This document shows, piece by piece, positions 1 to 6,834 of a DNA stretch of 8,894 bases (its first letter is position 1; the number at the start of each line of letters is the position of its first letter). The position numbers were made by a program, and so were the translations under genes. The notes under the pieces were generated by a model. The model saw only the letters and a list, made by a program, of their open reading frames with translations, did no database searches and was not told the DNA's origin. The stretch is from CAYMAX01 sp964388595 (lineage in GTDB: Bacteria; Bacteroidota; Bacteroidia; Bacteroidales; UBA932): positions 1 to 8,894 of the forward strand of contig CAYMAX010000054.1 in assembly GCA_964388595.1 (NCBI GenBank), written 5' to 3'.

Positions 1-14
1 AGAACTTTTTTATA

Positions 15-22
15 TACTTTTG
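15..22 (+). promoter_or_regulatory. Candidate Bacteroidota -7 promoter box for the M28 peptidase gene
   Basis: The octamer TACTTTTG matches the TAnnTTTG -7 element used by the primary sigma factor of Bacteroidota. It would place the transcription start near position 29 and leave a leader of about 23 nt before the ATG at 52. The matching -33 TTG element would lie left of the window, so only half of the promoter can be judged. Confidence 0.45.
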
Positions 23-51
23 CACACACTAAGACATTTACCTGGTACATA

Positions 52-1663
52 ATGAAACAAACTAAGCTTATTCTCGGGGTTCTTTTGGTCATTTTTGTAG
101 GTTTTATCTCTTTCGGACTATTTACTTACCCCAAAGTCAAAGATGTCAATTCAGACTCATTTTCTGCCGTTAGAGTTGCTAAAGACTTGAAGATCATATC
201 TAAAGAACATCATTCCATAGAGCATCCCATCGAAAGGGCAGTCGTCAGGCAATACCTATACGACAGATTGGATCAAATGGGAGGTGCTCCTCAATTTCTC
301 CCTTTTGATTCTATTCAGTCCCGAATCGAAGGCTTCATAGATATTGCAGACGTTTATTGTCAATTTGACCCAAAAGATTCTTTATCAGCGAGTTCCTATG
401 TGATGATGGTAGCACATTTCGATTCAAGATTTCGTCAACAAGTGCTCAATGACACCGTTTATTCTTATGGTGCTGCTGATGATGGATATGGAGTGGGAGT
501 TATTTTGGAATGTTTGAATATGGCCCTCAAATATCGAAATGAGTGGCATCAGGGGGTAAAAATGCTATTTACAGATTCGGAAGAGAATGAACTCGACGGT
601 ATGAGATGCGCCTATGAGAAGCATAAAGAACTTTTCGATAATGTAGGTCTCATCCTTAATGTCGAAGCAAGGGGGGTGAAGGGCCCTGCGTTGCTTTTTG
701 AGACATCTTCTCCCAATTCAGAGNNNNNNNNNNTCATTAACCTCGGTAGTCTATAATTTTCTTCCTAATTTCACCGATTTCACAGTAGTGAAAAATGACC
801 TTCCCGGGATGAATTTCTCAGTTCTCGACAATCTTAATTACTACCATACAGACAAGGACAATTATTCCAATATCAACCTCAAATCGATTCAGCACTATGG
901 TGCGCAGATAGAGCCGATGCTGCATAAATACCTCACTGATGATGATTATTCAGATCCATTGGCTCTTACCAAAGGAGAGGATGACATCTCATTTTACGCG
1001 CCCGGTTTGAAGAATTTTCACTTCCCGAAGGATAGAAATATCCTCTATAATTCTATTGTTTTTGCCCTTTTGTGCATTGCTTTCGCTTTTCATCTTCTAT
1101 CCGGCAGTATTACGGTAAAAGGTGTTTTGCGCAATGCCCTTTTCATATTTTTGAGTTCCATTGGCATTTTGGCCGTGGGTGAGGGTATTGCCTATGTTGC
1201 ATCCTTAATAGTCGGTACTCCATTCAACCTGGTGGGTACCAAATATATCCGATACGACTGGCTTATCAATATAGTTGCAATGGTACTGATGGTAGCGCTT
1301 TATCTTGTTTTTTACCTTCGGAGGCGCAATAAATCCATATTTTTCGTCAAAGAACACATCTTTGGAGCCCTCTTGTGTATGATGGTCTTCACTATTGTAC
1401 TTCTTTTCACTATAGGAGAAAATTTCTTCTTTATGATACCACTGGCTCTGACTGCAGTAGCGCTGATATTCTATATGTTCGTTTTTTTCAATATTTTGTC
1501 TTTACCGGCGTTATTATGCATAGAATTGCTTATGTTCTCTTTCCTTTACAACCTTATCACTGCACTTACCATCGGCTCATTGGGAGTGGTAATGTTTATT
1601 GGTTTTTACAGTCTGATTCTTATGTCCGGACTATTTGAGTGCTATATGATTCAAAAAAGATAA
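52..1663 (+). CDS. M28 family zinc aminopeptidase with C-terminal multi-pass membrane domain (interrupted by assembly gap)
   Basis: Membrane-bound metallopeptidase of the M28 (aminopeptidase Y/ERMP1-like) family. An N-terminal signal anchor spans about residues 5-25. The catalytic domain follows in family order: H122 and D124 in AHFDS, D143 in GAADDGYG, the general base E177 and ligand E178 in DSEENE, and E205 in NVEARG. The last zinc ligand is the His of YYHTDKD at 845-847, beyond the run of Ns. The C-terminal part (roughly 1040-1640) is strongly hydrophobic, with about seven membrane helices, as in membrane-embedded M28 enzymes. Pre-gap (224 aa) and post-gap (309 aa) parts are in different frames only because ten Ns stand for the missing bases; a real gap that is a multiple of three restores one protein of more than 533 aa. 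The zinc ligands are complete, so the enzyme is probably active on peptides at the membrane. The substrate is unknown. It is likely co-transcribed with the acyltransferase that it overlaps by one base. Confidence 0.85.
724..733. other. Assembly gap (10 Ns)
   Basis: Ten undetermined bases lie inside the M28 peptidase gene. The codon phase before the gap resumes at 724 and the phase after it begins at 734, so ten bases cannot be the true length of a single open frame. M28 relatives carry roughly 10-16 residues between the SPN motif and the SSL/SLT motif (from memory of the family), which suggests that about 30-48 bases are missing. Confidence 0.9.
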
Positions 1664-2817
1664 TGATTATGAGTGAAGATTTGGAAGATGGTTTCCAGGC
1701 GATAAGGCCATATAATGATATTGAAGCTAAATCGGCACTTGCGCGTGCAGCCGAAGACCCTCACATAGAAGACATCTCTTCGTTTCTCTTCCCCGGAAAG
1801 CCGGTAGAAGAACTTAGAGAGAAGTTGCGCAACATCAATGGGGTGGAAGATTTCCAGATAAATGTGATGAAATATGCAATAAGAGCTATCGTGGACAAGA
1901 CCTCGTCAGGATTGACATATTCAGGCATTGATAATATCAAAGATGGCAAAAAACATCTTTTTATCTCCAATCACAGAGATATTATTCTTGACCCTGCCAT
2001 CATTCAGATTATTTTTTACGAAAATGATCTCGCTTCTACCGAAATAGCTGTGGGTGACAACCTCATGACATCTCCCTTCATCGAAGACCTTTCACGCTCC
2101 AACAGGATGATAACCGTGAGAAGAGGGGGAACCCCGCGAGAATTATACACTCACTCAAATACTCTGTCCCACTACATCAGACGCAATATAGTCTCAGAAA
2201 AGTGCTCCGTGTGGATAGCACAGCGCAACGGCAGGTCCAAAAATGGCATCGACTGCACAGAACAGGGATTGCTGAAGATGCTTGAAATGAGTGCCAAAAA
2301 CGATTTTGTCCAAGATTTTGCCGACCTTTCGATAGTTCCACTATCTATCTCATATCAATACGAGCCATGTGATTTTCTTAAAGCGAGGGAACTATTTATC
2401 TCACGCAGGGAACGCTATGTCAAAAAGCCGGGTGAGGACCTGATAAGCATAATTACAGGTGTAAGACAATTCAAAGGCAATATCCATTATCATTTTGGTA
2501 AACCATTGTCCTTGGATGATATCAAACCATGCGCTCAATACAATAAGAACGAGAAATTCCTCGCTTTGGGGAAAATTATCGATGAGAAGATAAATCCCTT
2601 CTATCAACTTTGGAACAACAATTACATAGCTTACGACCTGCTCAATGCTTCAAGTAGCTTCAGTGGGCATTATTCGGCTCAAGAGGAAGCCTCATTCTCC
2701 GATTATATGGAAAATGGCCTCTCTTCTATCGTGAAGAAAGACCATTCCATAGATAGAGATGAGCTTAGAGAGATATTTCTGTCAATCTATGCCAATCCTA
2801 TTGGTTATTCTTTATAA
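1663..2817 (+). CDS. PlsB/PlsC-like glycerolipid acyltransferase
   Basis: Protein of 384 aa related to glycerol-3-phosphate / 1-acylglycerol-3-phosphate acyltransferases, which transfer fatty acyl chains onto glycerol phosphate at the inner face of the cytoplasmic membrane. The four family blocks can be seen in order: block I SNHRDIILD (residues 102-110), block II NRMITVRRGG (147-156), block III WIAQRNGRSKNG (184-195) and block IV IVPLSISY (224-231). No clear transmembrane helix is seen, so it is probably peripheral. Block I is odd: the catalytic His104 is followed by Asp110 after five residues rather than the usual four, and block III has Asn where Glu is common. The start at 1663 overlaps the peptidase stop (TAATG). 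ATG 1669 is equally possible; GTG 1639 lies inside the upstream gene and is less likely. The exact acyl acceptor (glycerol phosphate, lysophosphatidate or an aminolipid precursor) cannot be decided from sequence. Confidence 0.8.
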   Translation: MIMSEDLEDGFQAIRPYNDIEAKSALARAAEDPHIEDISSFLFPGKPVEELREKLRNINGVEDFQINVMKYAIRAIVDKTSSGLTYSGIDNIKDGKKHLFISNHRDIILDPAIIQIIFYENDLASTEIAVGDNLMTSPFIEDLSRSNRMITVRRGGTPRELYTHSNTLSHYIRRNIVSEKCSVWIAQRNGRSKNGIDCTEQGLLKMLEMSAKNDFVQDFADLSIVPLSISYQYEPCDFLKARELFISRRERYVKKPGEDLISIITGVRQFKGNIHYHFGKPLSLDDIKPCAQYNKNEKFLALGKIIDEKINPFYQLWNNNYIAYDLLNASSSFSGHYSAQEEASFSDYMENGLSSIVKKDHSIDRDELREIFLSIYANPIGYSL

Positions 2818-3745
2818 AGACATCCAACTGACGGAACGGGAAGTGAATATCGTGTTTGGGAAGCTCTTTGTAGAACATTTCATTCATATCGAAATAGAGT
2901 CCCCAATAGTTTGAACTTAATGTCCATGCACGTACTACTATAGTCAGCGCATCCTCGCCAAGTGAAGATAGTGCGGCAAAAGGTACATCGGGAGTATTCA
3001 GTACTCTTGAATCTTTGGAAAGATATTCCAGAATCAACTTTTTAGCCTTCTCAACATCATCTCCATAAGAAATAGTGACAGTCCAATCTACTCTCCTGTT
3101 GGAGGAAGAGGAATAGTTTTGAATATTGCCATTGGATAGGGAGCCATTGGGCAGTATGATGATTTTGTTGTCTCCTGTGTGAATTACAGTACTCGTGATG
3201 TTTATGGAGTCCACTGTCCCGGAGAAACCATTAGCTTCGATGAAATCACCAACTTTGAAAGGTTTGAAAATGAGAATCATCACTCCTCCGGCGAAATTCT
3301 GTAATGTACCGCTCAATGCCATACCTACAGCAAGGCCACCGGCAGCCAGCAAAGCGGCAAATGTGCTGGTAGGAACGCCAAGGATAATCACCACTAACAC
3401 TACTAAGATGATCGTCAGAGTCACAGATACTACACTTGTCAAGAAACCGCTGAGGGATTTATCAGTCTTCCTCTTAGAGAACAGTTTGATTAAAAAGTTT
3501 CTGAGAAGTTTGATGAGCCATTTGCCTACGAAGTAGAGAAGAATGGCCCCGAGGATTCTGAGACCATATTTCAGCAGGGCAGATGAAACATTTTCCCATA
3601 TCTCCGGCCAGGACATAGAAGATATCTTATTGATATTTTCTGCTATGGCAACACTGACACTGTCATCAGGATTGACCAGTTTGTCGGCAAGTTTGGATTG
3701 TTGTTCCGCTACTTGCGTTTGAAGTAAGATGAGAAGTCCATTCAT
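2798..3745 (-). CDS. MscS-family small-conductance mechanosensitive ion channel
   Basis: Protein of 315 aa that forms a homo-heptameric channel in the cytoplasmic membrane and releases solutes when membrane tension rises after osmotic downshock. An N-terminal tail of about 55 residues is followed by TM1 (about 57-80), TM2 (about 100-123) and the pore helix TM3 (about 128-160), rich in Ala and Gly (ALLAAGGLAVGMALSG) and ending in the conserved IFKPFKVGDFIE turn. The beta domain follows (GTVDSINITSTV, then ILPNGSLSNGNIQNYS, up to residue 212), then the alpha/beta C-terminal vestibule. Length and layout fit the simple MscS class (E. coli MscS has 286 aa). The gene ends TAG 20 bp inside the convergent acyltransferase gene, so no separate terminator lies between them. 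A candidate promoter sits 32-39 bp upstream of the ATG. Confidence 0.93.
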   Translation of the reverse strand: MNGLLILLQTQVAEQQSKLADKLVNPDDSVSVAIAENINKISSMSWPEIWENVSSALLKYGLRILGAILLYFVGKWLIKLLRNFLIKLFSKRKTDKSLSGFLTSVVSVTLTIILVVLVVIILGVPTSTFAALLAAGGLAVGMALSGTLQNFAGGVMILIFKPFKVGDFIEANGFSGTVDSINITSTVIHTGDNKIIILPNGSLSNGNIQNYSSSSNRRVDWTVTISYGDDVEKAKKLILEYLSKDSRVLNTPDVPFAALSSLGEDALTIVVRAWTLSSNYWGLYFDMNEMFYKELPKHDIHFPFRQLDVFIKNNQ

Positions 3746-3776
3746 AAGGATTAATTATAATATGTAATATTTCTCG

Positions 3777-3784
3777 CAAAAATA
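3777..3784 (-). promoter_or_regulatory. Candidate Bacteroidota -7 box for the mscS-family gene
   Basis: On the minus strand the octamer reads TATTTTTG, matching TAnnTTTG. The predicted start site near 3770 gives a leader of about 25 nt to the ATG ending at 3745. A CTG triplet 21 bp upstream (3806-3808) is one base off the -33 TTG element. The region is AT-rich, so a chance match is possible. Confidence 0.4.
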
Positions 3785-3797
3785 GTTAATAAAGTAT

Positions 3798-3805
3798 TAT
3801 ATTTG
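3798..3805 (+). promoter_or_regulatory. Candidate Bacteroidota -7 box for the lysine fermentation operon
   Basis: The octamer TATATTTG matches TAnnTTTG and would start transcription near 3812, giving a leader of about 63 nt before the first gene. The -33 element is poor: TCG at 3774-3776, one base off TTG, with a 21-bp spacer. A weak -33 would fit a promoter that needs an activator, but this is inference. No other convincing promoter was found inside the operon, whose gaps are 2-18 bp. Confidence 0.45.
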
Positions 3806-3815
3806 CAGATTAAAT

Positions 3816-3855
3816 CGAATAATTTCATTAAAAATCGAGTATAGACGAATAATTT
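3816..3855. repeat. 10-bp direct repeat in the operon leader, 30-bp period
   Basis: The decamer CGAATAATTT occurs exactly at 3816-3825 and 3846-3855, 30 bp apart start to start, close to three helical turns. A third related element, AAATCGA, is shared by 3812-3818 and 3832-3838. All copies lie between the predicted start site and the first codon. They could be a regulator site or merely the result of skewed base composition. Confidence 0.3.
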
Positions 3856-3874
3856 AAATATTAAATAATAATTT

Positions 3875-4525
3875 ATGAAAAAAGAAATTACCCTTGAAAA
3901 TGCCGTGTCTATGGTGAAAGACGGTATGACTGTCATGATAGGCGGCTTCTTAGGTGTCGGTGCACCTGTACAGATTATCGATGCTCTCTCAAAGAGTGGA
4001 GTGAAAAATCTAACCGTTATTTGCAACGATACAGCGTTCCCAGATAAATCTCTCGGGAAGATGATTGTCAACAAACAGATTAAAAAGCTCTATGTTTCTC
4101 ATATCGGTACCAATCCTGAGACATCCAAGCAAATGAATGACAAAGAACTTGAGATAGAATTTTGTCCTCAGGGGACATTGGCAGAGAGAATAAGGGCCAA
4201 AGGGGCAGGTCTCGGAGGTATTCTTACCACCACAGGTATGGGTACCATAGTGGCTGAAGGAAAGAGAGTCATTAATATTGACGGCAAAGATTATTTGTTG
4301 GAGATGCCTCTCGGTGCTGATATTGCCCTTATCGGTGCTTCCGTTTCAGACGAAATGGGTAATCTCGTCTACAAAGGCACTACCCAGAATTTTAATCCTA
4401 CCATGGCTATGGCGGCAGATGTTGTGATAGTGGAGGCTGAAAAGGTAGTAAAGACCGGAGAAATAGCTCCTGAAGCTGTTCTCACACCAGGTATTTTCGT
4501 TAATTATATTTATCGTAGAAAATAA
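3875..4525 (+). CDS. ctfA: Acetoacetate:butyrate CoA-transferase, subunit A (alpha)
   Basis: The 216-aa alpha subunit of a family I CoA-transferase (CtfA/AtoD type). In lysine fermentation the alpha-beta enzyme moves CoA from butyryl-CoA to acetoacetate, releasing butyrate and giving acetoacetyl-CoA. The CoA-transferase 1 signature is clear at residues 16-31 (DG, three hydrophobics, GGFLGVGAP), with further conserved stretches QGTLAERIRAKGAGLGG (99-115), LLEMPLGADIALIGA (141-155) and TGEIAPEAVLTPGIFVN (194-210). The full length matches the family. The catalytic glutamate of this enzyme class sits on the B subunit, which is not next door: the next gene, 4 bp away, is kal. Subunit A alone should be inactive, so a B subunit must be encoded elsewhere, perhaps further down the operon. 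As first gene of the operon it follows the predicted promoter. The start is supported by an A-rich upstream region and a family-typical N-terminus. atoD is an equally used name. Confidence 0.92.
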   Translation: MKKEITLENAVSMVKDGMTVMIGGFLGVGAPVQIIDALSKSGVKNLTVICNDTAFPDKSLGKMIVNKQIKKLYVSHIGTNPETSKQMNDKELEIEFCPQGTLAERIRAKGAGLGGILTTTGMGTIVAEGKRVINIDGKDYLLEMPLGADIALIGASVSDEMGNLVYKGTTQNFNPTMAMAADVVIVEAEKVVKTGEIAPEAVLTPGIFVNYIYRRK

Positions 4526-4529
4526 CAAT

Positions 4530-4922
4530 ATGGCAAATAAAAAATCATTGATAAGGCTCAGAATGAGTAGCCGAGATGCCCATTACGGCGGTAATTTGGT
4601 AGATGGAGCTAAAATGCTCGAACTTTTTGGTGACGTGGCCACGGAATTGCTAATCATCAACGATGGTGATGAAGGGCTCTTCAAGGCATACGATAATGTT
4701 GAATTTATGGCACCTGTATATGCCGGAGATTATATTGAAGCCGAAGGCGAGATTGTCTCCGTCGGTAATTCTTCCCGCAAGATGATTTTCGAAGCGAGAA
4801 AAGTGATAGCTCCCCGTGCCGATATTTCAGATTCTGCAGCAGATGTACTCGACACCCCAATAGTTGTGTGCAAGGCGAGCGGTACCTGTGTTGTTCCCAA
4901 GAAATGCCAACGTAAAAATTAA
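4530..4922 (+). CDS. kal: 3-aminobutyryl-CoA ammonia-lyase
   Basis: Small hotdog-fold enzyme (130 aa) that removes ammonia from L-3-aminobutyryl-CoA to give crotonyl-CoA, the penultimate phase of lysine fermentation before reduction to butyryl-CoA. The typical N-terminal motif (SSRDAHYGGNLVDGA, residues 13-27) is followed by LFGDVATELL (32-41), the core AYDNVEFMAPVYAGDYIEAEG (53-73) and a VCKASGTCVV strand (113-122). These match the Kal family as described for Fusobacterium and Cloacimonas-type organisms, and the neighbours on both sides belong to the same pathway. The ATG lies 4 bp after the ctfA stop and the stop lies 4 bp before the kce ATG, which suggests translational coupling. Three cysteines near the C-terminus (114, 120, 126) are notable but of unknown meaning. 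Confidence 0.92.
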   Translation: MANKKSLIRLRMSSRDAHYGGNLVDGAKMLELFGDVATELLIINDGDEGLFKAYDNVEFMAPVYAGDYIEAEGEIVSVGNSSRKMIFEARKVIAPRADISDSAADVLDTPIVVCKASGTCVVPKKCQRKN

Positions 4923-4926
4923 GGAT

Positions 4927-5757
4927 ATGGAGAAATTAATCATTACTGCCGCTATTTGCGGTGCAGAGGTGCTCAAAGAGCATAATCAGGCTGTTCCTTA
5001 CACTATCGCCGAATGTGTAAGAGAAGCAAAATCTGCTCGAGAGGCCGGTGCTTCCATTATACATCTTCATGTTCGCGAGGATGATGGCACTCCCACTCAG
5101 AGCAAAGCACGTTTTTCAGCCATAATGGAGGCCATTCACAAAGAGTGTCCCGATGTTATTATCCAGCCCTCTACAGGTGGTGCAGTGGGAATGTCCAACG
5201 ATGAGAGGCTTCAGCCCACTGAACTTCTTCCTGAGATGGCTACTCTTGATTGCGGTACGTGCAATTTCGGTGGAGACGATATTTTCGAAAATACAGAAAA
5301 CACCATCAAATATTTCGGGAAGAAAATGATAGAGAGGGGGATTAAACCCGAATTGGAAGTTTTTGACAAATCTATGATAGATATGGCCCTCAGACTCCAA
5401 AAGAAAGGATTTATCAATCTGCCTATGCATTTTGATTTCGTAATGGGAGTAAATGGAGGTATTTCCGGGGAGTTGAGAGATTTTACATTTCTCCGCGGAA
5501 GCATTCCTGATGGGGCTACTTACACTGTGGCAGGTATTGGAAGATATGAATTTCCACTTGCTATGCTCGCCATCATAGATGGAGGGCATGTGAGAGTGGG
5601 ATTTGAAGACAATGTGTATCTCTCCAAAGGTGTCCTTGCCAAATCAAATGGCGAACTTGTAGCCAAGGTGGTCAGAATGGCCAAAGAACTCGGACGTGAA
5701 ATAGCCAATCCGACCGAAGCAAGACAAATATTGGGCTTGGCTCCCCTTAAGAAATAA
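4927..5757 (+). CDS. kce: 3-keto-5-aminohexanoate cleavage enzyme
   Basis: Zinc enzyme (276 aa) of the BKACE (DUF849) family with a TIM-barrel fold. It condenses 3-keto-5-aminohexanoate with acetyl-CoA and cleaves it to L-3-aminobutyryl-CoA and acetoacetate. The zinc-binding HLH motif is at H46 and H48 (IIHLHVREDDG), and a third ligand is probably E227 in VGFEDN. E14, the Ser of QPSTGG (82), R223 and D228 correspond to substrate-site residues described for the Cloacimonas enzyme. Length and residue numbering are close to that enzyme, supporting Kce over other BKACE members; the kdd, kal and kamA neighbours make it near certain. The start is ATG 4927 because the protein begins MEKLIITAA as in relatives; an in-frame GTG at 4864 would lie inside kal. 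A purine-rich AAGGA sits only one base from the ATG, too close for a normal ribosome binding site. Confidence 0.95.
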   Translation: MEKLIITAAICGAEVLKEHNQAVPYTIAECVREAKSAREAGASIIHLHVREDDGTPTQSKARFSAIMEAIHKECPDVIIQPSTGGAVGMSNDERLQPTELLPEMATLDCGTCNFGGDDIFENTENTIKYFGKKMIERGIKPELEVFDKSMIDMALRLQKKGFINLPMHFDFVMGVNGGISGELRDFTFLRGSIPDGATYTVAGIGRYEFPLAMLAIIDGGHVRVGFEDNVYLSKGVLAKSNGELVAKVVRMAKELGREIANPTEARQILGLAPLKK

Positions 5758-5775
5758 TCATTAAAAATTAATAAT

Positions 5776-6822
5776 ATGACACAGAAAAAAGGTAGTAAAT
5801 ATGGGATTCACAGAGTAATAGAACCTAAAGGTGTTCTTCCTCAGCCCGCAAATAAGATAGATAACAACATGGACGAAATCTATGATAACGAGATTCTCAT
5901 TGATGTTATAACTCTAAATATTGACTCTGCAAGTTTCACTCAGATAGAAGAGCAAGCCAAAGGTGACAAGAAGGAGATAGCCCGTATTATGATGGATATA
6001 GTTGCAAAACAGGGCAAACATCGCAATCCTGTCACAGGTTCAGGCGGAATGCTGCTCGGTAAAGTGGAGAAGATAGGTGATGCTCTCAAAGGCAAAACAG
6101 ATTTGAAAGTTGGTGACAAGATTGCCACACTCGTATCTCTCTCCCTCACACCTCTGAGAATTGATAAAATCAAAGAAATACGTCCCGAGATAGACCAGGT
6201 GGACATCGATGGTAAAGCTATCCTGTTCGAAAGCGGTATTTATGCCAAAATCCCCACAGACCTTCCCGAAAAGCTTGCTTTGAGTGCACTCGACGTTGCA
6301 GGAGCTCCTGCACAGACAGCTAAGCTTGTGAAACCAGGCGATACAGTCCTGATAATCGGTGCAGGTGGTAAATCAGGTATGCTATGCTGCTATGAAGCCA
6401 AGAAACGCGCAGGTGTGACAGGTAAGGTTATCGGTCTATGCCACAGTGAAAAGAGCACCAAACGTATGCAGGATTTAGGCTTCTGTGATTATGTTTTCTC
6501 AGCAGATGCCACTAAACCAGTAGAGATTCTCGAAAAGATAGAAAAGCTGACTAATGGTGAGATGTGCGATGTGACTATCAATAATGTCAACATTACCGAC
6601 ACTGAGATGACAAGTATTCTCTGTACCAAAAATACCGGTGTAGTTTACTTCTTCTCTATGGCTACCAGCTTCACCAAAGCTGCTCTCGGAGCAGAAGGCG
6701 TAGGTAGTGATGTCACAATGATTATTGGCAATGGTTACACTAAAGGTCACGCCGAGATTACTTTGCAGGAACTCAGAGAAAGTGAAAAACTAAGAAAGAT
6801 CTTTACTGAACTTTACGCTTAA
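5776..6822 (+). CDS. kdd: L-erythro-3,5-diaminohexanoate dehydrogenase
   Basis: Protein of 348 aa that oxidatively deaminates L-erythro-3,5-diaminohexanoate to 3-keto-5-aminohexanoate (5-amino-3-oxohexanoate), using NAD(P). It has a divergent medium-chain alcohol dehydrogenase-like layout: N-terminal substrate domain with VTGSGGMLLGKVEKIG (86-101) and LKVGDKIATLVSLSLTPL (110-127), then a Rossmann domain with the dinucleotide loop VLIIGAGGKSGML (191-203) and IGLCHS (219-224). No zinc-ligand set of ordinary alcohol dehydrogenases is visible. The characteristic conserved stretch TINNVNITDTEM (267-278) and the C-terminal IIGNGYTKGHAE (316-327) fit the Kdd family. It lies 18 bp after kce and 12 bp before kamA, between the enzymes that use its product and make its precursor. 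Full length; A-rich region upstream of the ATG. Confidence 0.94.
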   Translation: MTQKKGSKYGIHRVIEPKGVLPQPANKIDNNMDEIYDNEILIDVITLNIDSASFTQIEEQAKGDKKEIARIMMDIVAKQGKHRNPVTGSGGMLLGKVEKIGDALKGKTDLKVGDKIATLVSLSLTPLRIDKIKEIRPEIDQVDIDGKAILFESGIYAKIPTDLPEKLALSALDVAGAPAQTAKLVKPGDTVLIIGAGGKSGMLCCYEAKKRAGVTGKVIGLCHSEKSTKRMQDLGFCDYVFSADATKPVEILEKIEKLTNGEMCDVTINNVNITDTEMTSILCTKNTGVVYFFSMATSFTKAALGAEGVGSDVTMIIGNGYTKGHAEITLQELRESEKLRKIFTELYA

Positions 6823-6834
6823 TATTTTAGCAGT

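Noticed and set aside
52..1663. M28 gene as a frameshifted pseudogene
   Set aside because: The frame change coincides with the N run, and all zinc ligands and membrane helices on both sides are intact.
3746..3874. Possible small RNA or riboswitch (lysine riboswitch) in the leader
   Set aside because: The predicted leader is only about 63 nt and very AT-rich, far too short for the lysine riboswitch fold, and no stable stem was seen.
3751..4074. 107-codon minus-strand frame covering the divergent promoter region and the start of ctfA
   Set aside because: It overlaps the conserved CoA-transferase N-terminus and both promoter candidates, and the AT-rich stretch gives a low-complexity hydrophobic product.
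4864..4926. An upstream in-frame GTG start that would lengthen Kce by 21 residues
   Set aside because: It lies inside kal, its residues do not resemble the Kce N-terminus, and with ATG 4927 the catalytic E14, H46 and H48 fall at the numbering known for the family.
5116..5589. 157-codon open frame on the minus strand within kce
   Set aside because: It is a shadow of a strongly conserved gene, with no domain or start signal.
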